Shown piece by piece: positions 9,481-20,651 of a stretch of DNA of 64,000 bases (within the stretch, counting starts at the first letter, position 1; each line of letters starts with the position of its first letter). Under the pieces are notes generated by a model. That model was not told the origin of the DNA and did not search any database. It was given only the letters and a program-made list of their open reading frames with translations. The stretch spans positions 310,001 to 374,000 of the forward strand of contig NZ_FOCM01000003.1 in NCBI RefSeq assembly GCF_900110115.1. Reading direction: 5' to 3'. The DNA is from Palleronia pelagia. GTDB lineage: Bacteria; Pseudomonadota; Alphaproteobacteria; Rhodobacterales; Rhodobacteraceae. Both the position numbers and the translations under genes were made by a program.

Positions 9481-9502
9481 AAAGACCTTCGGTCCCGCCG
9501 GC

Positions 9503-11764
9503 TCAGCGGCGCGTCCGCTTGACCTTGCGCGCCGTTTTCGCCGACTTCTTCTGCGCCTTGGCTCGCGCGCGCTTGGGCGGCTTGCCGGGCTTTCGGGACC
9601 CGCCGCCGCCACGGGGCATGGCGTCGCCCTCGACCTCCAGCAGCTCCAGCATCAGCCCGCCGGTGACCGGCACCGCCTCGGCCAGACGCACGGTCACGCG
9701 CTGGCCCAGCCCGATGGTCGTGCCGCTGTCGGCGCCCATGAGCGTCTGCGCCTCGGGGTCGAAGACGAAGAACTCCCTCCCGATGGATCGAACCGGGACC
9801 AGTCCGTCGGCGCCGGTTTCGTCCAGCTTCACGAACAGCCCGAATTTCTGCACGCCCGAGATCCGGCCCGTCATCTCCGAGCCCACGCGCTCGGACAGGT
9901 AGGCGGCGAGGTATCGGTCGGTCGTGTCGCGCTCGGCCACCATCGAGCGTCGCTCGGTGCCCGAGATCTGTTCGGCCGTCTGGTCCAGCGCCTCGATCTG
10001 CGCGGGGTCGAGCCCGTCGTCGCCCCAGCCATGGGCCGAGATCAGCGCGCGGTGCACGATCAGGTCGGCATAGCGGCGGATGGGCGAGGTGAAATGGGCG
10101 TAGTTCTTCAGCGCCAGGCCGAAATGCCCGAAATTCTGCGGGCTGTAATAGGCCTGCGTCATGGCGCGCAGTGTGGACAAGTTGATGAGCTCGTCGAAAT
10201 CGCTGTCCTGGGCCTGCGACAAAAGGCGGTTCAGATGCGCGGTCTGCAACACCTGACCCTTGGCTAGCGCGAAACCCGAGGCCTGGGCCACCTCGCGCAG
10301 CGCCTCGAGCTTCTCGGGCGCGGGTTCCTCGTGCACGCGGTAGAGCAGGGGCGAGCGGCGCTTCGACAGCTCTTCGGCGGCGGCAACGTTGGCGGTGACC
10401 ATGAACTCTTCGATCAGCCGGTGGGCGTCCAGCCGTTCGGCGAAATCGACGCTAGCCACGCGGCCGTCTTCGGACAGGACGATCTTGCGCTCGGGCAGGT
10501 CCAGCTCCAGCGGCTGGCGACGCGACCGCGCCCGGCGCAGCGCCGCGTAGGCGGCGTAAAGCGGGTCGATCACCCTCTCCATCAGCGGTGCCACCGTCTC
10601 GGACGGGTCGCCGTCACGCCCCGCCTGCACCTGCTGGTAGCTGAGCGAGGCGCGCGACCGCATCAGCCCGCGGGTAAAGCGGTGGGCGATCTTGTTGCCC
10701 TCGGGATCGAGCGTGATGCGCACGGCCATGCAGGCGCGGTCCACATCCTCGTGCAGCGAGCACAGGTCCCCCGATAGCGCCTCGGGCAGCATCGGTACCA
10801 CGCGGTCGGGGAAATAGCTCGAGTTGCCGCGCAGCCGCGCCTCGCGGTCCAGCGCGCTGCCGGGGCGCACGTAATGGGCCACGTCGGCGATGGCGACCCA
10901 GATGACGTGGCCGCCCTCGTTCGCCGGGTCCGTGTCCGGCGCGGCCAGAACGGCGTCGTCGCGGTCGCGGGCGTCCGCCGGGTCGATGGTGATCAGCGGC
11001 AGCTCGCGCAGGTCCTCGCGCCCGTCCAGCCCGGCGGGTTCGGCGGCCTCGGCCTCGGCGACGACCTCGTCCGGGAACTGGTCCGGGATGCCGTGCTGGT
11101 GGATGGCGATGAGCGACACCGCTTTCGGCGCGGTCGGGTCGCCCAGGCGCGACAGAACGCGCGCGCGCGGCAGGCCCATGCGGCCCTTGGGGCCGGCGCG
11201 CTCGGCCTCGACCAGTTCGCCATCCTGCGCGCCGTGGGTGTCGCGGGACCCGACCTGCCATTCCTTGTCCTGCCCCTTGTCGATGGGCACGATGCGCCCG
11301 CCCTCGGGACCTTCGCGGAAGATGCCCAGCATGCGCATGGCGCTGGAGTTCAGCTTGCGGATCAGCCGCCCTTCGTAGCCATGATCCTCGTCCGTCACGG
11401 CGGTCAGGCGCAGAAGCACCCGGTCGCCCGGCCCCAGGGCGGGGTCGGCGGCGCGCGGGATCACGAGGATGCGCGGCTCGGGCGTTTCGCCGTGCCATTC
11501 CAGCGGGCGGGCGAAGATGTCGCCGTCACGGTCGGGGCCCGTGACCTCGCAGACCGATACGGGCGGCAGGGAGTCGGGGTCGCGGTAGGTCTTGCCACGC
11601 TTCGTCAGGTTGCCCTCGGCTTCCAGTGCCTTCAGCACGCGCTTCAGGTCGATCCGGTCCGGACCCTTGATCCCGAAGGCGCGCGCGATGTCGCGCTTCG
11701 CGGTCTGGGTGGGGTTTTCCGAGATCCAGTCGAGGATCTGCTGCTTCGAGGGGATCTTGGCCAT
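9503..11764 (-). CDS. rnr: Ribonuclease R
   Basis: A 753-residue 3'-5' exoribonuclease that degrades structured RNA. Order of domains: N-terminal helix-turn-helix-like segment, OB cold-shock domains, RNB catalytic domain with metal-binding acidic cluster D261, D267, D269 and D270 (DPADARDRDD), an S1 RNA-binding domain at about 630-710, and a strongly basic Lys/Arg-rich tail. Length and order match RNase R rather than RNase II. It converges with arsJ and leaves a 54-base gap to the upstream GNAT gene. Confidence 0.96.
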   Translation of the reverse strand: MAKIPSKQQILDWISENPTQTAKRDIARAFGIKGPDRIDLKRVLKALEAEGNLTKRGKTYRDPDSLPPVSVCEVTGPDRDGDIFARPLEWHGETPEPRILVIPRAADPALGPGDRVLLRLTAVTDEDHGYEGRLIRKLNSSAMRMLGIFREGPEGGRIVPIDKGQDKEWQVGSRDTHGAQDGELVEAERAGPKGRMGLPRARVLSRLGDPTAPKAVSLIAIHQHGIPDQFPDEVVAEAEAAEPAGLDGREDLRELPLITIDPADARDRDDAVLAAPDTDPANEGGHVIWVAIADVAHYVRPGSALDREARLRGNSSYFPDRVVPMLPEALSGDLCSLHEDVDRACMAVRITLDPEGNKIAHRFTRGLMRSRASLSYQQVQAGRDGDPSETVAPLMERVIDPLYAAYAALRRARSRRQPLELDLPERKIVLSEDGRVASVDFAERLDAHRLIEEFMVTANVAAAEELSKRRSPLLYRVHEEPAPEKLEALREVAQASGFALAKGQVLQTAHLNRLLSQAQDSDFDELINLSTLRAMTQAYYSPQNFGHFGLALKNYAHFTSPIRRYADLIVHRALISAHGWGDDGLDPAQIEALDQTAEQISGTERRSMVAERDTTDRYLAAYLSERVGSEMTGRISGVQKFGLFVKLDETGADGLVPVRSIGREFFVFDPEAQTLMGADSGTTIGLGQRVTVRLAEAVPVTGGLMLELLEVEGDAMPRGGGGSRKPGKPPKRARAKAQKKSAKTARKVKRTRR

Positions 11765-11818
11765 GGCGCCGCGCCTAGCACGCGCCGGGCGGGCGCGACA
11801 GGGGGCGGCGTGCGCGGC

Positions 11819-12238
11819 TCACAACGACAGCCACATGTCGCGATGCGGGATGCCGGCGTCGTCGTAGATCGGGCCATCCGGCTCGAACCCCAGCCCGCGG
11901 TAGAAGGGGATCACGTGCACCTGCGACGAGACCTTCATCCGGGCCGCACCCCGGGCGCGCGCCACGCCGATGGCGTGTTCCATGATCTGGCCCCCGATGC
12001 CGGTGCCGCGCAGGGGATGCAGCACGCAGACCCGGCCGACCTTGGCCACGTCGTCCTCGATGAACATCCGCGCGGTCCCCACGTCCAGACCGTCCTGCCG
12101 GGCCAGCATGTGGATCGCGTCACCGTCGCGGTCGTCGTACTCGTCCGCCTCCGAGATCTTCTGCTCCTCGATGAAGACGACGCGGCGCAGTTCGCGGCAG
12201 GCGTCGATATCGTCGGTGATGTCCACGAGAACGGTCAT
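11819..12238 (-). CDS. GNAT-family N-acetyltransferase
   Basis: A 139-residue acetyl-CoA-dependent acyltransferase of the ElaA-like GNAT type. It opens with [10 protein letters not shown] and carries the acetyl-CoA pyrophosphate loop in [11 protein letters not shown] (about residues 79-90), followed by the usual FYRGLGFE segment. Its ATG overlaps the dapE stop by four bases, so it is probably translated with dapE. The substrate is unknown. Coupling to a lysine-pathway gene need not mean a role in that pathway. Confidence 0.87.
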   Translation of the reverse strand: MTVLVDITDDIDACRELRRVVFIEEQKISEADEYDDRDGDAIHMLARQDGLDVGTARMFIEDDVAKVGRVCVLHPLRGTGIGGQIMEHAIGVARARGAARMKVSSQVHVIPFYRGLGFEPDGPIYDDAGIPHRDMWLSL

Positions 12239-13374
12239 TTGAAGAAATCCTTCAGGATACGGGTATAGATCGCCTTCAACGTGACGATGTCGGCCACCGG
12301 GACCCGTTCGTCGATCTGGTGCATGCTGCTGCCGACCAACCCGACCTCGACCACGGGGCAATGGTTGCGGATGAAGCGCGCGTCGCTGGTCCCGCCCGAG
12401 GTCGACAGGGCGGGCGTGACGCCGGTTTCGGCCGCGACGGCGTCGCTGACCATCTGCGAGAACTCACCTTGCGGAGTGACGAAGCTTTCGCCCGACACCT
12501 TCACCTCGATGTCGAAGTCGACGCCCGTGGTCCCGCTGACCTTGGCGATTTCGTCCTCGATCCAGGCCTTCAGATCGTCCGAGCTGTGCGCGTCGTTGAA
12601 CCGGATGTTCAGCATGGCCCGGCACTGGCCCGGGATGACGTTGTTGGCGCTGTTGCCGGTGTCGAAGCTGGTGACCTGCACGGTGGTGGGGTCGAAATGC
12701 TCGGACGCGTCCACCCTCTCGAACGCGACCAGCCGATCGACCAGCTGCACCATGGCGTGGATCGGGTTGCGCGCCTTGTGCGGATAGGCCGAGTGGCCCT
12801 GCACCCCGCGCGCGGTCAGCCACGCGGTCATCGACCCGCGCCGGCCGATCTTGATCATCTCGCCCATGGTTTCGGGGCAGGTGGGCTCACCCACCAGGCA
12901 GACATCCATCGCCTCGCCGGTCTGGTCCATCCAGTCGAGGATCGCGCAGGTTCCGTCGACGCCGTCACCTTCCTCGTCGCCGGTGATGGTCAGGACGATG
13001 GAGCCGTGCGGATCGTCCGACGCCATGTCGATGGCGGCGGCCACGAAGGCGGCGACCCCCGATTTCATGTCGCAGGCCCCGCGACCGTACATGATGCCGT
13101 CCACGATTTCGGCCCCGAACGGGTCATGCGCCCACTGCGCCGGGTCGCCGGTCGGCACGACGTCGGTATGCCCGTTGAAGCCGATGACCGGGCCATGGGT
13201 GCCCCAGCGGGCATAGAGGTTGGCAATGCCGTTGCGGTCGACGCGCGTGCAGACGAAGCCCGCGTCTTCGAGCAACTCGAACAGGTGCTGGATCGCCCCG
13301 CCTTCCTCGGGCGTGACCGAGGGGCAGCGGATCAGCTGAGATGTCAGCTCGACCGGGTCGGTTGTGGTGTGCAT
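12235..13374 (-). CDS. dapE: Succinyl-diaminopimelate desuccinylase
   Basis: A 379-residue M20 metallohydrolase that removes succinate from N-succinyl-LL-diaminopimelate in the DAP/lysine pathway. The zinc and catalytic residues are H69 and D71 (NGHTDVVP), D102 (CDMKSG), the glutamate pair E134/E135 (TGDEEGDG) and a C-terminal histidine in SSMHQ. The start at 13374 is supported by AAGGAGG; an upstream in-frame codon adds only 19 arginine-rich residues. It overlaps the GNAT gene by four bases. Its product feeds DapF, and its substrate is made downstream of DapD, both encoded in this window. Confidence 0.95.
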   Translation of the reverse strand: MHTTTDPVELTSQLIRCPSVTPEEGGAIQHLFELLEDAGFVCTRVDRNGIANLYARWGTHGPVIGFNGHTDVVPTGDPAQWAHDPFGAEIVDGIMYGRGACDMKSGVAAFVAAAIDMASDDPHGSIVLTITGDEEGDGVDGTCAILDWMDQTGEAMDVCLVGEPTCPETMGEMIKIGRRGSMTAWLTARGVQGHSAYPHKARNPIHAMVQLVDRLVAFERVDASEHFDPTTVQVTSFDTGNSANNVIPGQCRAMLNIRFNDAHSSDDLKAWIEDEIAKVSGTTGVDFDIEVKVSGESFVTPQGEFSQMVSDAVAAETGVTPALSTSGGTSDARFIRNHCPVVEVGLVGSSMHQIDERVPVADIVTLKAIYTRILKDFFK

Positions 13375-13443
13375 GGGCGGCCTCCTTCGGGCGGCACCAA
13401 GGATGGTAGGCCGGGGGTGTGGGGCGGGCAATCGTGCGGCCGG

Positions 13444-13794
13444 TCAGTCCGCACCTTTTTCGCGCTCGTCGCCTTCGAAGAACGGGCTCATCTGCGCGAC
13501 GATCACGGCGTTCTCGTCCAGCGCGCGCTGCATCAGAAGGCGTTCGTCGGGGTCGATGTCGTGCCCGTCGGCCAAACGCTCGTCCAAGGTGCCGTAGCCG
13601 GTGACGTCCAGCGGCGAGAGATCGGCCTGCTTGAGGATGGCGACCGTCTCGCGCACGGCCTCGGCCTCGTCCACGCCGGCTGCGTAGCACATGAGTGCTG
13701 CGCCGGTCGCGTTCTCGGGAAGCCCGTCCGAGGGGGCGCGACCCACCTCCACCAGGAGCGTGTAGACGTAGTGAGGTTTGCCGGATTTAGCCAT
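13444..13794 (-). CDS. Conserved hypothetical protein (116 aa)
   Basis: An acidic 116-residue soluble protein with no signal peptide or membrane segment. It opens with a beta-strand-like stretch (HYVYTLLVEVG) followed by helical, alanine/glutamate-rich segments that include the run EAEAVRETVAILKQADLSPL. I do not recognise a named family. It lies 69 bases upstream of dapE on the same strand and may share its transcript. The start has no strong ribosome binding site but is the only ATG before the folded region. Confidence 0.7.
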   Translation of the reverse strand: MAKSGKPHYVYTLLVEVGRAPSDGLPENATGAALMCYAAGVDEAEAVRETVAILKQADLSPLDVTGYGTLDERLADGHDIDPDERLLMQRALDENAVIVAQMSPFFEGDEREKGAD

Positions 13795-13833
13795 GGCCGC
13801 CGGATGCCAGTCCCGGCGGCCTTTGGCAAGATA

Positions 13834-14088
13834 TCAGGTGCGGCCGCGCACGGCGCGCACGAGGAAGATCAGGATACAGGCGCCGATGAAGCCCGCGACC
13901 AGATAACCGATGCTGAAGCTGGCGCCGGCGGCGTAAAGGCCCAGCAGCGTGCCGAAGATGAAGTTGAAGACGATGGCGCCGACGATGCCCAGGACGATGT
14001 TCATCAGAAGCCCCATGTTGGACTTCATGAATTGCTCCGCCAGCCAACCGGCCAGACCCCCGACGATGATAGCTGCAAGCCAGCCCAT
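13834..14088 (-). CDS. GlsB/YeaQ/YmgE-family stress-response membrane protein
   Basis: An 84-residue glycine-rich inner-membrane protein with three hydrophobic segments (about residues 3-20, 28-50 and 58-78). It has the family pattern GWLAAIIVGGLAGWLAE followed by GIVGAIVFNFIFG. Members of this transglycosylase-associated group are induced by acid, osmotic or general stress; the molecular role is unknown. An exact GGAAC-N16-CGTT motif lies upstream on this strand (14142-14166), with the -10 element 53 bases from the ATG, consistent with EcfG-type sigma control. The ribosome binding site is AGGAAGG. Confidence 0.9.
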   Translation of the reverse strand: MGWLAAIIVGGLAGWLAEQFMKSNMGLLMNIVLGIVGAIVFNFIFGTLLGLYAAGASFSIGYLVAGFIGACILIFLVRAVRGRT

Positions 14089-14141
14089 GGATTATCCTTC
14101 CTGATTGTTTTCGCTACGCATTTGCGCAGGGTTCGAGGCAA

Positions 14142-14166
14142 AACGTCGCGATCTGCTCTCGGTTCC
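14142..14166 (-). promoter_or_regulatory. EcfG-type general-stress promoter
   Basis: Read on the minus strand, GGAAC (14166-14162) is followed after exactly 16 bases by CGTT (14145-14142). This is the alphaproteobacterial EcfG consensus with no mismatch. It points at the GlsB/YeaQ gene, whose homologues are stress induced. Confidence 0.7.
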
Positions 14167-14174
14167 GTGAAGGA

Positions 14175-15203
<1,029 letters not shown>

Positions 15204-15338
15204 GACGTGGCAACGGGCCTGGCGCTGAAATGGTTGCCATCTTTCCCGACGATTTGCCCGCGCAGACGATCAGGACATCGGGCCGCCGATGGCAGGGCCA
15301 CATCCTGAACCTCGCCATCGGTGATACGGGCCAAGGCA

Positions 15339-15377
15339 GGTGCGGCGCGGGGGACCTATCTCCGCGCGCGCCGCACC
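15339..15377. terminator. Strong GC hairpin downstream of dapD
   Basis: An 11-base stem, GGTGCGGCGCG paired with CGCGCCGCACC, encloses a 17-base loop and lies just beyond the dapD stop. There is no T-run on either side, so it may act as a processing or Rho-assisted terminator rather than a simple intrinsic one. Confidence 0.45.
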
Positions 15378-15393
15378 GTTGCCCGGTCCGGCC

Positions 15394-16221
<828 letters not shown>

Positions 16222-16295
16222 GGGTGCGGCTCCCTTTGTGATGTGTCTGGTTGCGTTGCGCGCTCTATACTCGGGGGGAGGCCCGGGGAAAAGAG

Positions 16296-17207
16296 ATGGC
16301 GAAACTCATGCTGCGGACGTTGGCCCTGCTGTTCGTGACGGCCCTGGTGGCGGTGGGGTGCCAGACCTGGCGCAATGGCGGGCAGGCCGATCTGCCGCCC
16401 CCGCCGCGGGACGCGCTGCGGATCGCCACCTACAACGTCCACTACATCGTGCTGAACGACGCGACCGGCGCCTGGTCGCGCGGCGACTGGGAGCGGCGCA
16501 AGGACCCCCTGGCCGCCGCGGTCGCCGCCACCGGCGCCGATGTCATCGCCTTCCAGGAGATGGAGAGCTTCCAGCGCGGCAGCGACGGCAGCGTGAACCT
16601 TGCCCGCGATCACCTGCTGGCGGAACTTCCCCAATACGCCGCGGCCGCCGATGGCCCGTGGGAGACGTTTCCGCCGACCCAGCCGATCTTCTACCGCGCC
16701 GACCGTTTGCGCGTTGTGGACGAAGGCTGGTTCTTCTTCTCGGACACGCCGGACCGGATCTATTCGCGCACCTTCGATGGCGGCTACCCGGCCTTCGCCA
16801 GTTGGGCGCGCTTCACCGACCGGACAACCGGCCAGAGCTTTCGCGTGGTGAACATCCACACCGACTACGCCAGCTATGACAACCGCGCGCAATCGCTGGC
16901 CCTTGTGGCCGAGCGCATCGCGCCCTGGCAGGCGGCGGGCGAAACGGTTTTCGTCACCGGCGATTTCAACGCGCGGCTCGGATCGGATCTGCACGCCATC
17001 CTCGAGGATCGGGGCCTGACCTTCGCGCCGGTCGAGGGCGCCACCTATCACTTCGACCGTGGCATCAACCTGTTCGGCGCGATCGACCACCTTGCCTACA
17101 CGCGCGGGGTCGGCGTGACGGGCGGCCCTTGGGTGCTGCGCCGGCAATTCCTGGGCGAATGGCCCACGGATCATTATCCGGTCGTCACGGATGTGACCTT
17201 ACCCTAG
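16296..17207 (+). CDS. Endonuclease/exonuclease/phosphatase-family lipoprotein
   Basis: A 303-residue protein with a short lipoprotein signal ([11 protein letters not shown], lipid-modified C22) and then an EEP-fold hydrolase domain. Expected catalytic segments are visible: TYNVHY, FQEME, the VNIHTDY strand, TGDFNARL and the terminal SDH-like TDHYPV. It is predicted to be a membrane-anchored periplasmic metallophosphodiesterase or nuclease; the substrate is unknown. The start at 16296 follows an AAGAG sequence and gives a proper n-region, whereas an upstream start at 16251 would bury the signal. Confidence 0.85.
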   Translation: MAKLMLRTLALLFVTALVAVGCQTWRNGGQADLPPPPRDALRIATYNVHYIVLNDATGAWSRGDWERRKDPLAAAVAATGADVIAFQEMESFQRGSDGSVNLARDHLLAELPQYAAAADGPWETFPPTQPIFYRADRLRVVDEGWFFFSDTPDRIYSRTFDGGYPAFASWARFTDRTTGQSFRVVNIHTDYASYDNRAQSLALVAERIAPWQAAGETVFVTGDFNARLGSDLHAILEDRGLTFAPVEGATYHFDRGINLFGAIDHLAYTRGVGVTGGPWVLRRQFLGEWPTDHYPVVTDVTLP

Positions 17208-17239
17208 GCTGCGACCCGAGTTTGACCGAAGGATCCCCC

Positions 17240-18085
17240 ATGCCGGACGACCGCCAATCGCCGTTCCGCGATGCCCATCAGGATATCGAAACCGCGCGCG
17301 ACATTCCCGATACGCCGCAGACCCGCGCGCCGGCCTACAGGCTGGCCTTCGCCGACGACGACTTCCTGTGCCGCGAGGAGCTGCGCCCCGTGCGGCTTCA
17401 GCTGGAACTTCTGAAGCCCGAGATGATCCTGAACGAGCAGAACATCGACTCCACCGTCGTTCTGTTCGGTGGCGCGCGGATTCCGGATCCCGCGAACAAG
17501 GCCACCGCCCGCACGCAGACGCTGGCGGACCTGTCGCGCTACTATGACGAGGCGCGCGATTTCGCCCGGCTGATGACCCTGCGCAGCATGGAAACCTATG
17601 GCCGCGACCACGTCGTCGCGACGGGCGGCGGCCCCGGCGTGATGGAGGCCGGGAACCGCGGCGCGCAGGATGCGGGCGGCCATTCCATCGGCCTGAACAT
17701 CGTGCTGCCCCATGAACAGGCCCCGAACGAGTACGTGACGCCCGGCCTGTGTTTCAACTTCCACTATTTTGCGATCCGCAAGATGCACTTCCTGATGCGC
17801 GCGCGGGCGATCTGCGTATTCCCGGGCGGCTTCGGCACGCTGGACGAGCTGTTCGAGGCGCTCACCCTGATCCAGACCGGACGGATGGAGCGGGTGCCGG
17901 TCCTTCTGTTCGGGCGCGAGTTCTGGGAGCGGGTGATCGACTTCGCCGCGCTGGCCGAAGCGGGCACCATCGCCGACGAGGATCTCGAGCTGTTCCGCTA
18001 CGTCGAGACGGCGGCCGAGGCGGTCGAGATCATCGACACGTGGGACGACGATCCGGCCAAGCGGGACACGATACCCGGCCGCTGA
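17240..18085 (+). CDS. LOG-family (TIGR00730) nucleotide-binding protein
   Basis: A 281-residue protein with the Rossmann-like LOG domain. The two signature loops are GGGPGVMEA (129-137) and PGGFGTLDE (195-203), which form the nucleotide-monophosphate phosphoribohydrolase site in cytokinin-activating LOG enzymes. An extra N-terminal region of about 70 residues marks the longer class II-like forms. In bacteria these act on AMP or related nucleotides in purine turnover; cytokinin making is not implied. It starts 33 bases after the upstream lipoprotein gene with a GAAGGAT ribosome binding site. Confidence 0.88.
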   Translation: MPDDRQSPFRDAHQDIETARDIPDTPQTRAPAYRLAFADDDFLCREELRPVRLQLELLKPEMILNEQNIDSTVVLFGGARIPDPANKATARTQTLADLSRYYDEARDFARLMTLRSMETYGRDHVVATGGGPGVMEAGNRGAQDAGGHSIGLNIVLPHEQAPNEYVTPGLCFNFHYFAIRKMHFLMRARAICVFPGGFGTLDELFEALTLIQTGRMERVPVLLFGREFWERVIDFAALAEAGTIADEDLELFRYVETAAEAVEIIDTWDDDPAKRDTIPGR

Positions 18086-18087
18086 AC

Positions 18088-18306
18088 TCAGGCCTTGCGC
18101 AGCTCTGAATGGCTCTTGAGGACGGTGCCGCCGTCCTCCTGCTCGATCCGGTAGGCCGGGTCGTCGTCATCGGCGTCGCGCGTCACCTCGGAGCCGTCGA
18201 TCTTCAGCGTCCGTTTCTGGGTGTATTTCTGCGCCACCTTCCCTTGGGCGGTGCCGTTGCCCCAGTCCCATTCCACGGTGTCGCCTTCGTCGTAATGCTT
18301 GGTCAT
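18088..18306 (-). CDS. DUF2945 (HVA1-type) small protein
   Basis: A 72-residue soluble beta-rich protein with the DUF2945 pattern: a polar GDTVEWDWG opening, GTAQGKV, an AYRIEQEDGG segment and the terminal KSHSEL. This fold resembles small Tudor/SH3 barrels. Bacterial members are uncharacterised; one fungal relative was named hypervirulence-associated. It converges on the LOG-family gene with two bases between stops. The start at 18306 has GGAGAC a short distance upstream. Confidence 0.85.
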   Translation of the reverse strand: MTKHYDEGDTVEWDWGNGTAQGKVAQKYTQKRTLKIDGSEVTRDADDDDPAYRIEQEDGGTVLKSHSELRKA

Positions 18307-18510
18307 GCCGGTCTCCTCAGCGTGTCTTTGACCGCTCAAGAACCGGCAGCGCCGCTCCGTTCCTCGCCACGGCGCGGCACGGCGGACAAGTGCCCAACAA
18401 GACGGCGCAATTCCGGCATCACTGGCCTGAAAATACCCGAACGCGACCGCTCGCCATCCGCGCCGATCAGCTGTCGCGGCGCATCGGGCGACCCATGCCA
18501 TCCGGCGCAA

Positions 18511-18527
18511 CGCCCCGCAGCGGGGCG
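18511..18527 (-). terminator. Likely rlmN terminator hairpin
   Basis: The stem CGCCCC/GGGGCG with loop GCAGC lies just past the rlmN stop. On the minus strand it is followed by TTGCGCC, a weak T-run. Confidence 0.4.
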
Positions 18528-18534
18528 CCCCGCG

Positions 18535-19725
18535 TCAGGACAGGCCCGCGTCGGCCTCGATCTGGCGGCGGGACTTGCGGGCGCGTTCGGTCTCGGACTT
18601 CAGCTGCCCGCAGGCGGCCATGATGTCCTCGCCCCGCGGCGTGCGGATGGGCGAGGCATAGCCGGCCTTGTAGATGATGTCGGCGAAGGCGCGGATGCGG
18701 TTGTTCGACGACCGCTCGTAGGGGGCGCCGGGCCATTCGTTGAACGGGATCAGGTTGATCTTGGCCGGGATGCCCTCGATCAGCTTGATCAGCCGGTGGG
18801 CGTCCTCGTCGCTGTCGTTCACGCCCTTCAGCATCACGTATTCGAAGGTGATCCGCTCGGAATTGGTGGCCTTGGGATATTCGCGCAGCGCGCCCAGCAA
18901 GGTCTCGATGTTCCAGCGCTTGTTGATCGGCACCAGCTGGTCGCGCACCTCGTCGGTGGTGGCGTGGAAGGACACGGCCAGCAGGCAGCCGATCTCGGCC
19001 GCGGTGCGCGCGATCTCGGGCACCACGCCGCTGGTCGACAGGGTGATGCGGCGGCGCGACAGGGAAATCCCCTCGCCGTCCATGGCGATCTTCATGGCGT
19101 CGCGCACGTTCTCGAAATTGTAAAGCGGCTCGCCCATGCCCATCAGGACGATGTTCGACAGCAGGCGCTGTTCGTCCTTGGGATGGCGGCCGGGCAGGGG
19201 CCATTCGCCCAGGTCGTCGCGGGCGACCATGATCTGGCCCACGATCTCGCCCGCGGTCAGGTTGCGCACCAGCCGCTGGGTCCCGGTGTGGCAGAACGAA
19301 CAGGTCAGGGTGCAGCCCACCTGGCTGCTCACGCACAGCGTGCCGCGGCCTTCCTCGGGGATGTAGACGGCCTCGACCTCGTGCCCGCCGGCGATGCGCA
19401 GCAGGTACTTGCGGGTGCCGTCGGTCGACAGTTCGCGGCGCACGACCTCGGGCACCTCGATCACGAAATGCTCGGCCAGAAGCGCGCGATAGGGTTTGGC
19501 CAGGTTCGTCATGTCGTCGAACGACCGGACGCCCTTCTGGTAGACCCATTGCCAGACCTGGCCCGCGCGCATCCTCGCCTGTTTCTCGGGCGTGCCCGCC
19601 GCGATCAGCGCGTCGCGCAGGGCGTCGCGCGTCAGGCCGACAAGATTCACCTTGCCGCCCTCGACCGCCTTGCGGGGCAGGGTCAGAACGTCCTGTGTGA
19701 TCGGCGCCTTGGGTGCGTCGGGCAT
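18535..19725 (-). CDS. rlmN: Dual-specificity RNA methyltransferase RlmN
   Basis: A 396-residue radical-SAM enzyme that methylates C2 of A2503 in 23S rRNA and A37 of some tRNAs. The iron-sulfur motif is C138-C142-C145 (CTLTCSFC). The GMGEPLYN segment and a C-terminal cysteine in MAACGQL, used as the methyl-carrying residue in the family, are both visible. The start at 19725 is chosen for its AAGGTGG; an upstream ATG at 19758 adds 11 residues. It is preceded by a strong terminator, so it is transcribed independently of the IalB gene. Confidence 0.95.
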   Translation of the reverse strand: MPDAPKAPITQDVLTLPRKAVEGGKVNLVGLTRDALRDALIAAGTPEKQARMRAGQVWQWVYQKGVRSFDDMTNLAKPYRALLAEHFVIEVPEVVRRELSTDGTRKYLLRIAGGHEVEAVYIPEEGRGTLCVSSQVGCTLTCSFCHTGTQRLVRNLTAGEIVGQIMVARDDLGEWPLPGRHPKDEQRLLSNIVLMGMGEPLYNFENVRDAMKIAMDGEGISLSRRRITLSTSGVVPEIARTAAEIGCLLAVSFHATTDEVRDQLVPINKRWNIETLLGALREYPKATNSERITFEYVMLKGVNDSDEDAHRLIKLIEGIPAKINLIPFNEWPGAPYERSSNNRIRAFADIIYKAGYASPIRTPRGEDIMAACGQLKSETERARKSRRQIEADAGLS

Positions 19726-19813
19726 CGGGTCCACCTTCGTCAACGGGATGGACGGCATATAGGGCAAGTGTGGCGCCCGATAAACCCCGCGCGACGTTGC
19801 GGGGGCCGACACG

Positions 19814-19836
19814 AAAAAGGGCGGCCCGCGCCGCCC
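19814..19836 (-). terminator. Rho-independent terminator of the ialB-like gene
   Basis: On the minus strand the stem GGGCGGC/GCCGCCC with a 4-base loop is followed directly by TTTTT, a classical intrinsic terminator. It separates this gene from rlmN. Confidence 0.85.
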
Positions 19837-19863
19837 CCTGTCCGTTCCGCTGTCGCGCTCAGC

Positions 19864-20382
19864 TCACTCGCAGCGACTTTGCGCCTCTTCCAGCGCGGCG
19901 GTGAAGCCGAACAGCGAGAAGGTATCGGCGGTGTTGGTGCCGCGCTCGGACCGGGCGCTCAGTTCCGCCTCGGCGCCGCGCCGCATGGCCGCGATGATCT
20001 GCGCGTCCTCGGCCTCGGAGGCCGGCCAGGCCCACTCGCCATCGGTGAACAGCTCGAACTCGGTCCCGCCGATGTCCAGCGTCACGGTCGAGCCGTCGGC
20101 GAAGGGATAGCCGCCGGTGAACGACACCTCGCCATTGGCGCCCGATCCGGGGCGGAACGTCACGAACAGAAGGATATCGCCGCGGCGCACCGACACGACC
20201 TGTCCGCCACGGGTGTTGACGGTGTTGGTCGGGCTGCTGACCGACCAGCATTCCTGCGGGTCGTCCTCGACGAATACGCTCCAGGCCGTTTCGACGGCCA
20301 CGCGGTTGGTGCTTTCGTCCTGCGCCACGGCGGCGGTTGCAAGGGCCGCGCCCAGGATGGCGCCAGCAAGGATTGATTTCAT
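19864..20382 (-). CDS. Invasion-associated locus B (IalB) family exported protein
   Basis: A 172-residue protein with a Sec signal peptide (MKSILAGAILGAALATAAVA, cleavage near residue 20). It has the IalB-type beta domain in the order ECWSVSSP, then VSVRRGDILLFVTFRPG, then the C-terminal TFSLFGFTAALEEAQSRC, with two cysteines that may pair. IalB-like proteins are common in free-living alphaproteobacteria, where invasion is irrelevant and the role unknown; periplasmic location is expected. The start is the ATG directly before the signal peptide. Confidence 0.85.
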   Translation of the reverse strand: MKSILAGAILGAALATAAVAQDESTNRVAVETAWSVFVEDDPQECWSVSSPTNTVNTRGGQVVSVRRGDILLFVTFRPGSGANGEVSFTGGYPFADGSTVTLDIGGTEFELFTDGEWAWPASEAEDAQIIAAMRRGAEAELSARSERGTNTADTFSLFGFTAALEEAQSRCE

Positions 20383-20651
20383 GTGTCGGGGCCTCCAGCC
20401 GTCGTCTGCCTCTGGAATTTGGTGCCCGTCCGGCCCGTCTTCGGGGCGCGTGACGAGACGGGTTCCAATCGTCGTCAAGCGCGGCGACTTTAACGACAAT
20501 TCGCCGAGCGACGAAAGCCCCTGTGGCAAATAATCGCTCAGACGTGAGGCGCCATTCCCGTCACCCGTCCGGCCCGTTCGTGCCGTCCCCGCGGAGCCCA
20601 ATGGCGCGATTCGCGGCGAGTCGCGACCGGGCAGGGGCGGCCCCCCGTTGG

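Noticed and set aside
9471-9486. GGTCTGAAAAGACC hairpin at the end of arsJ
   Set aside because: Only a 4-base stem with no T-run; too weak to list as a terminator.
13124-13690. Arginine-rich frames overlapping dapE and the 116-residue gene
   Set aside because: Out-of-frame shadows of the real genes.
15211-15236. Inverted repeat TGGCAAC...GTTGCCA that also reads as GCAAC-N17-CGTT upstream of the cation exchanger
   Set aside because: The EcfG -35 element has a mismatch and the spacing is 17; could equally be a plain hairpin. Not strong enough for a promoter call.
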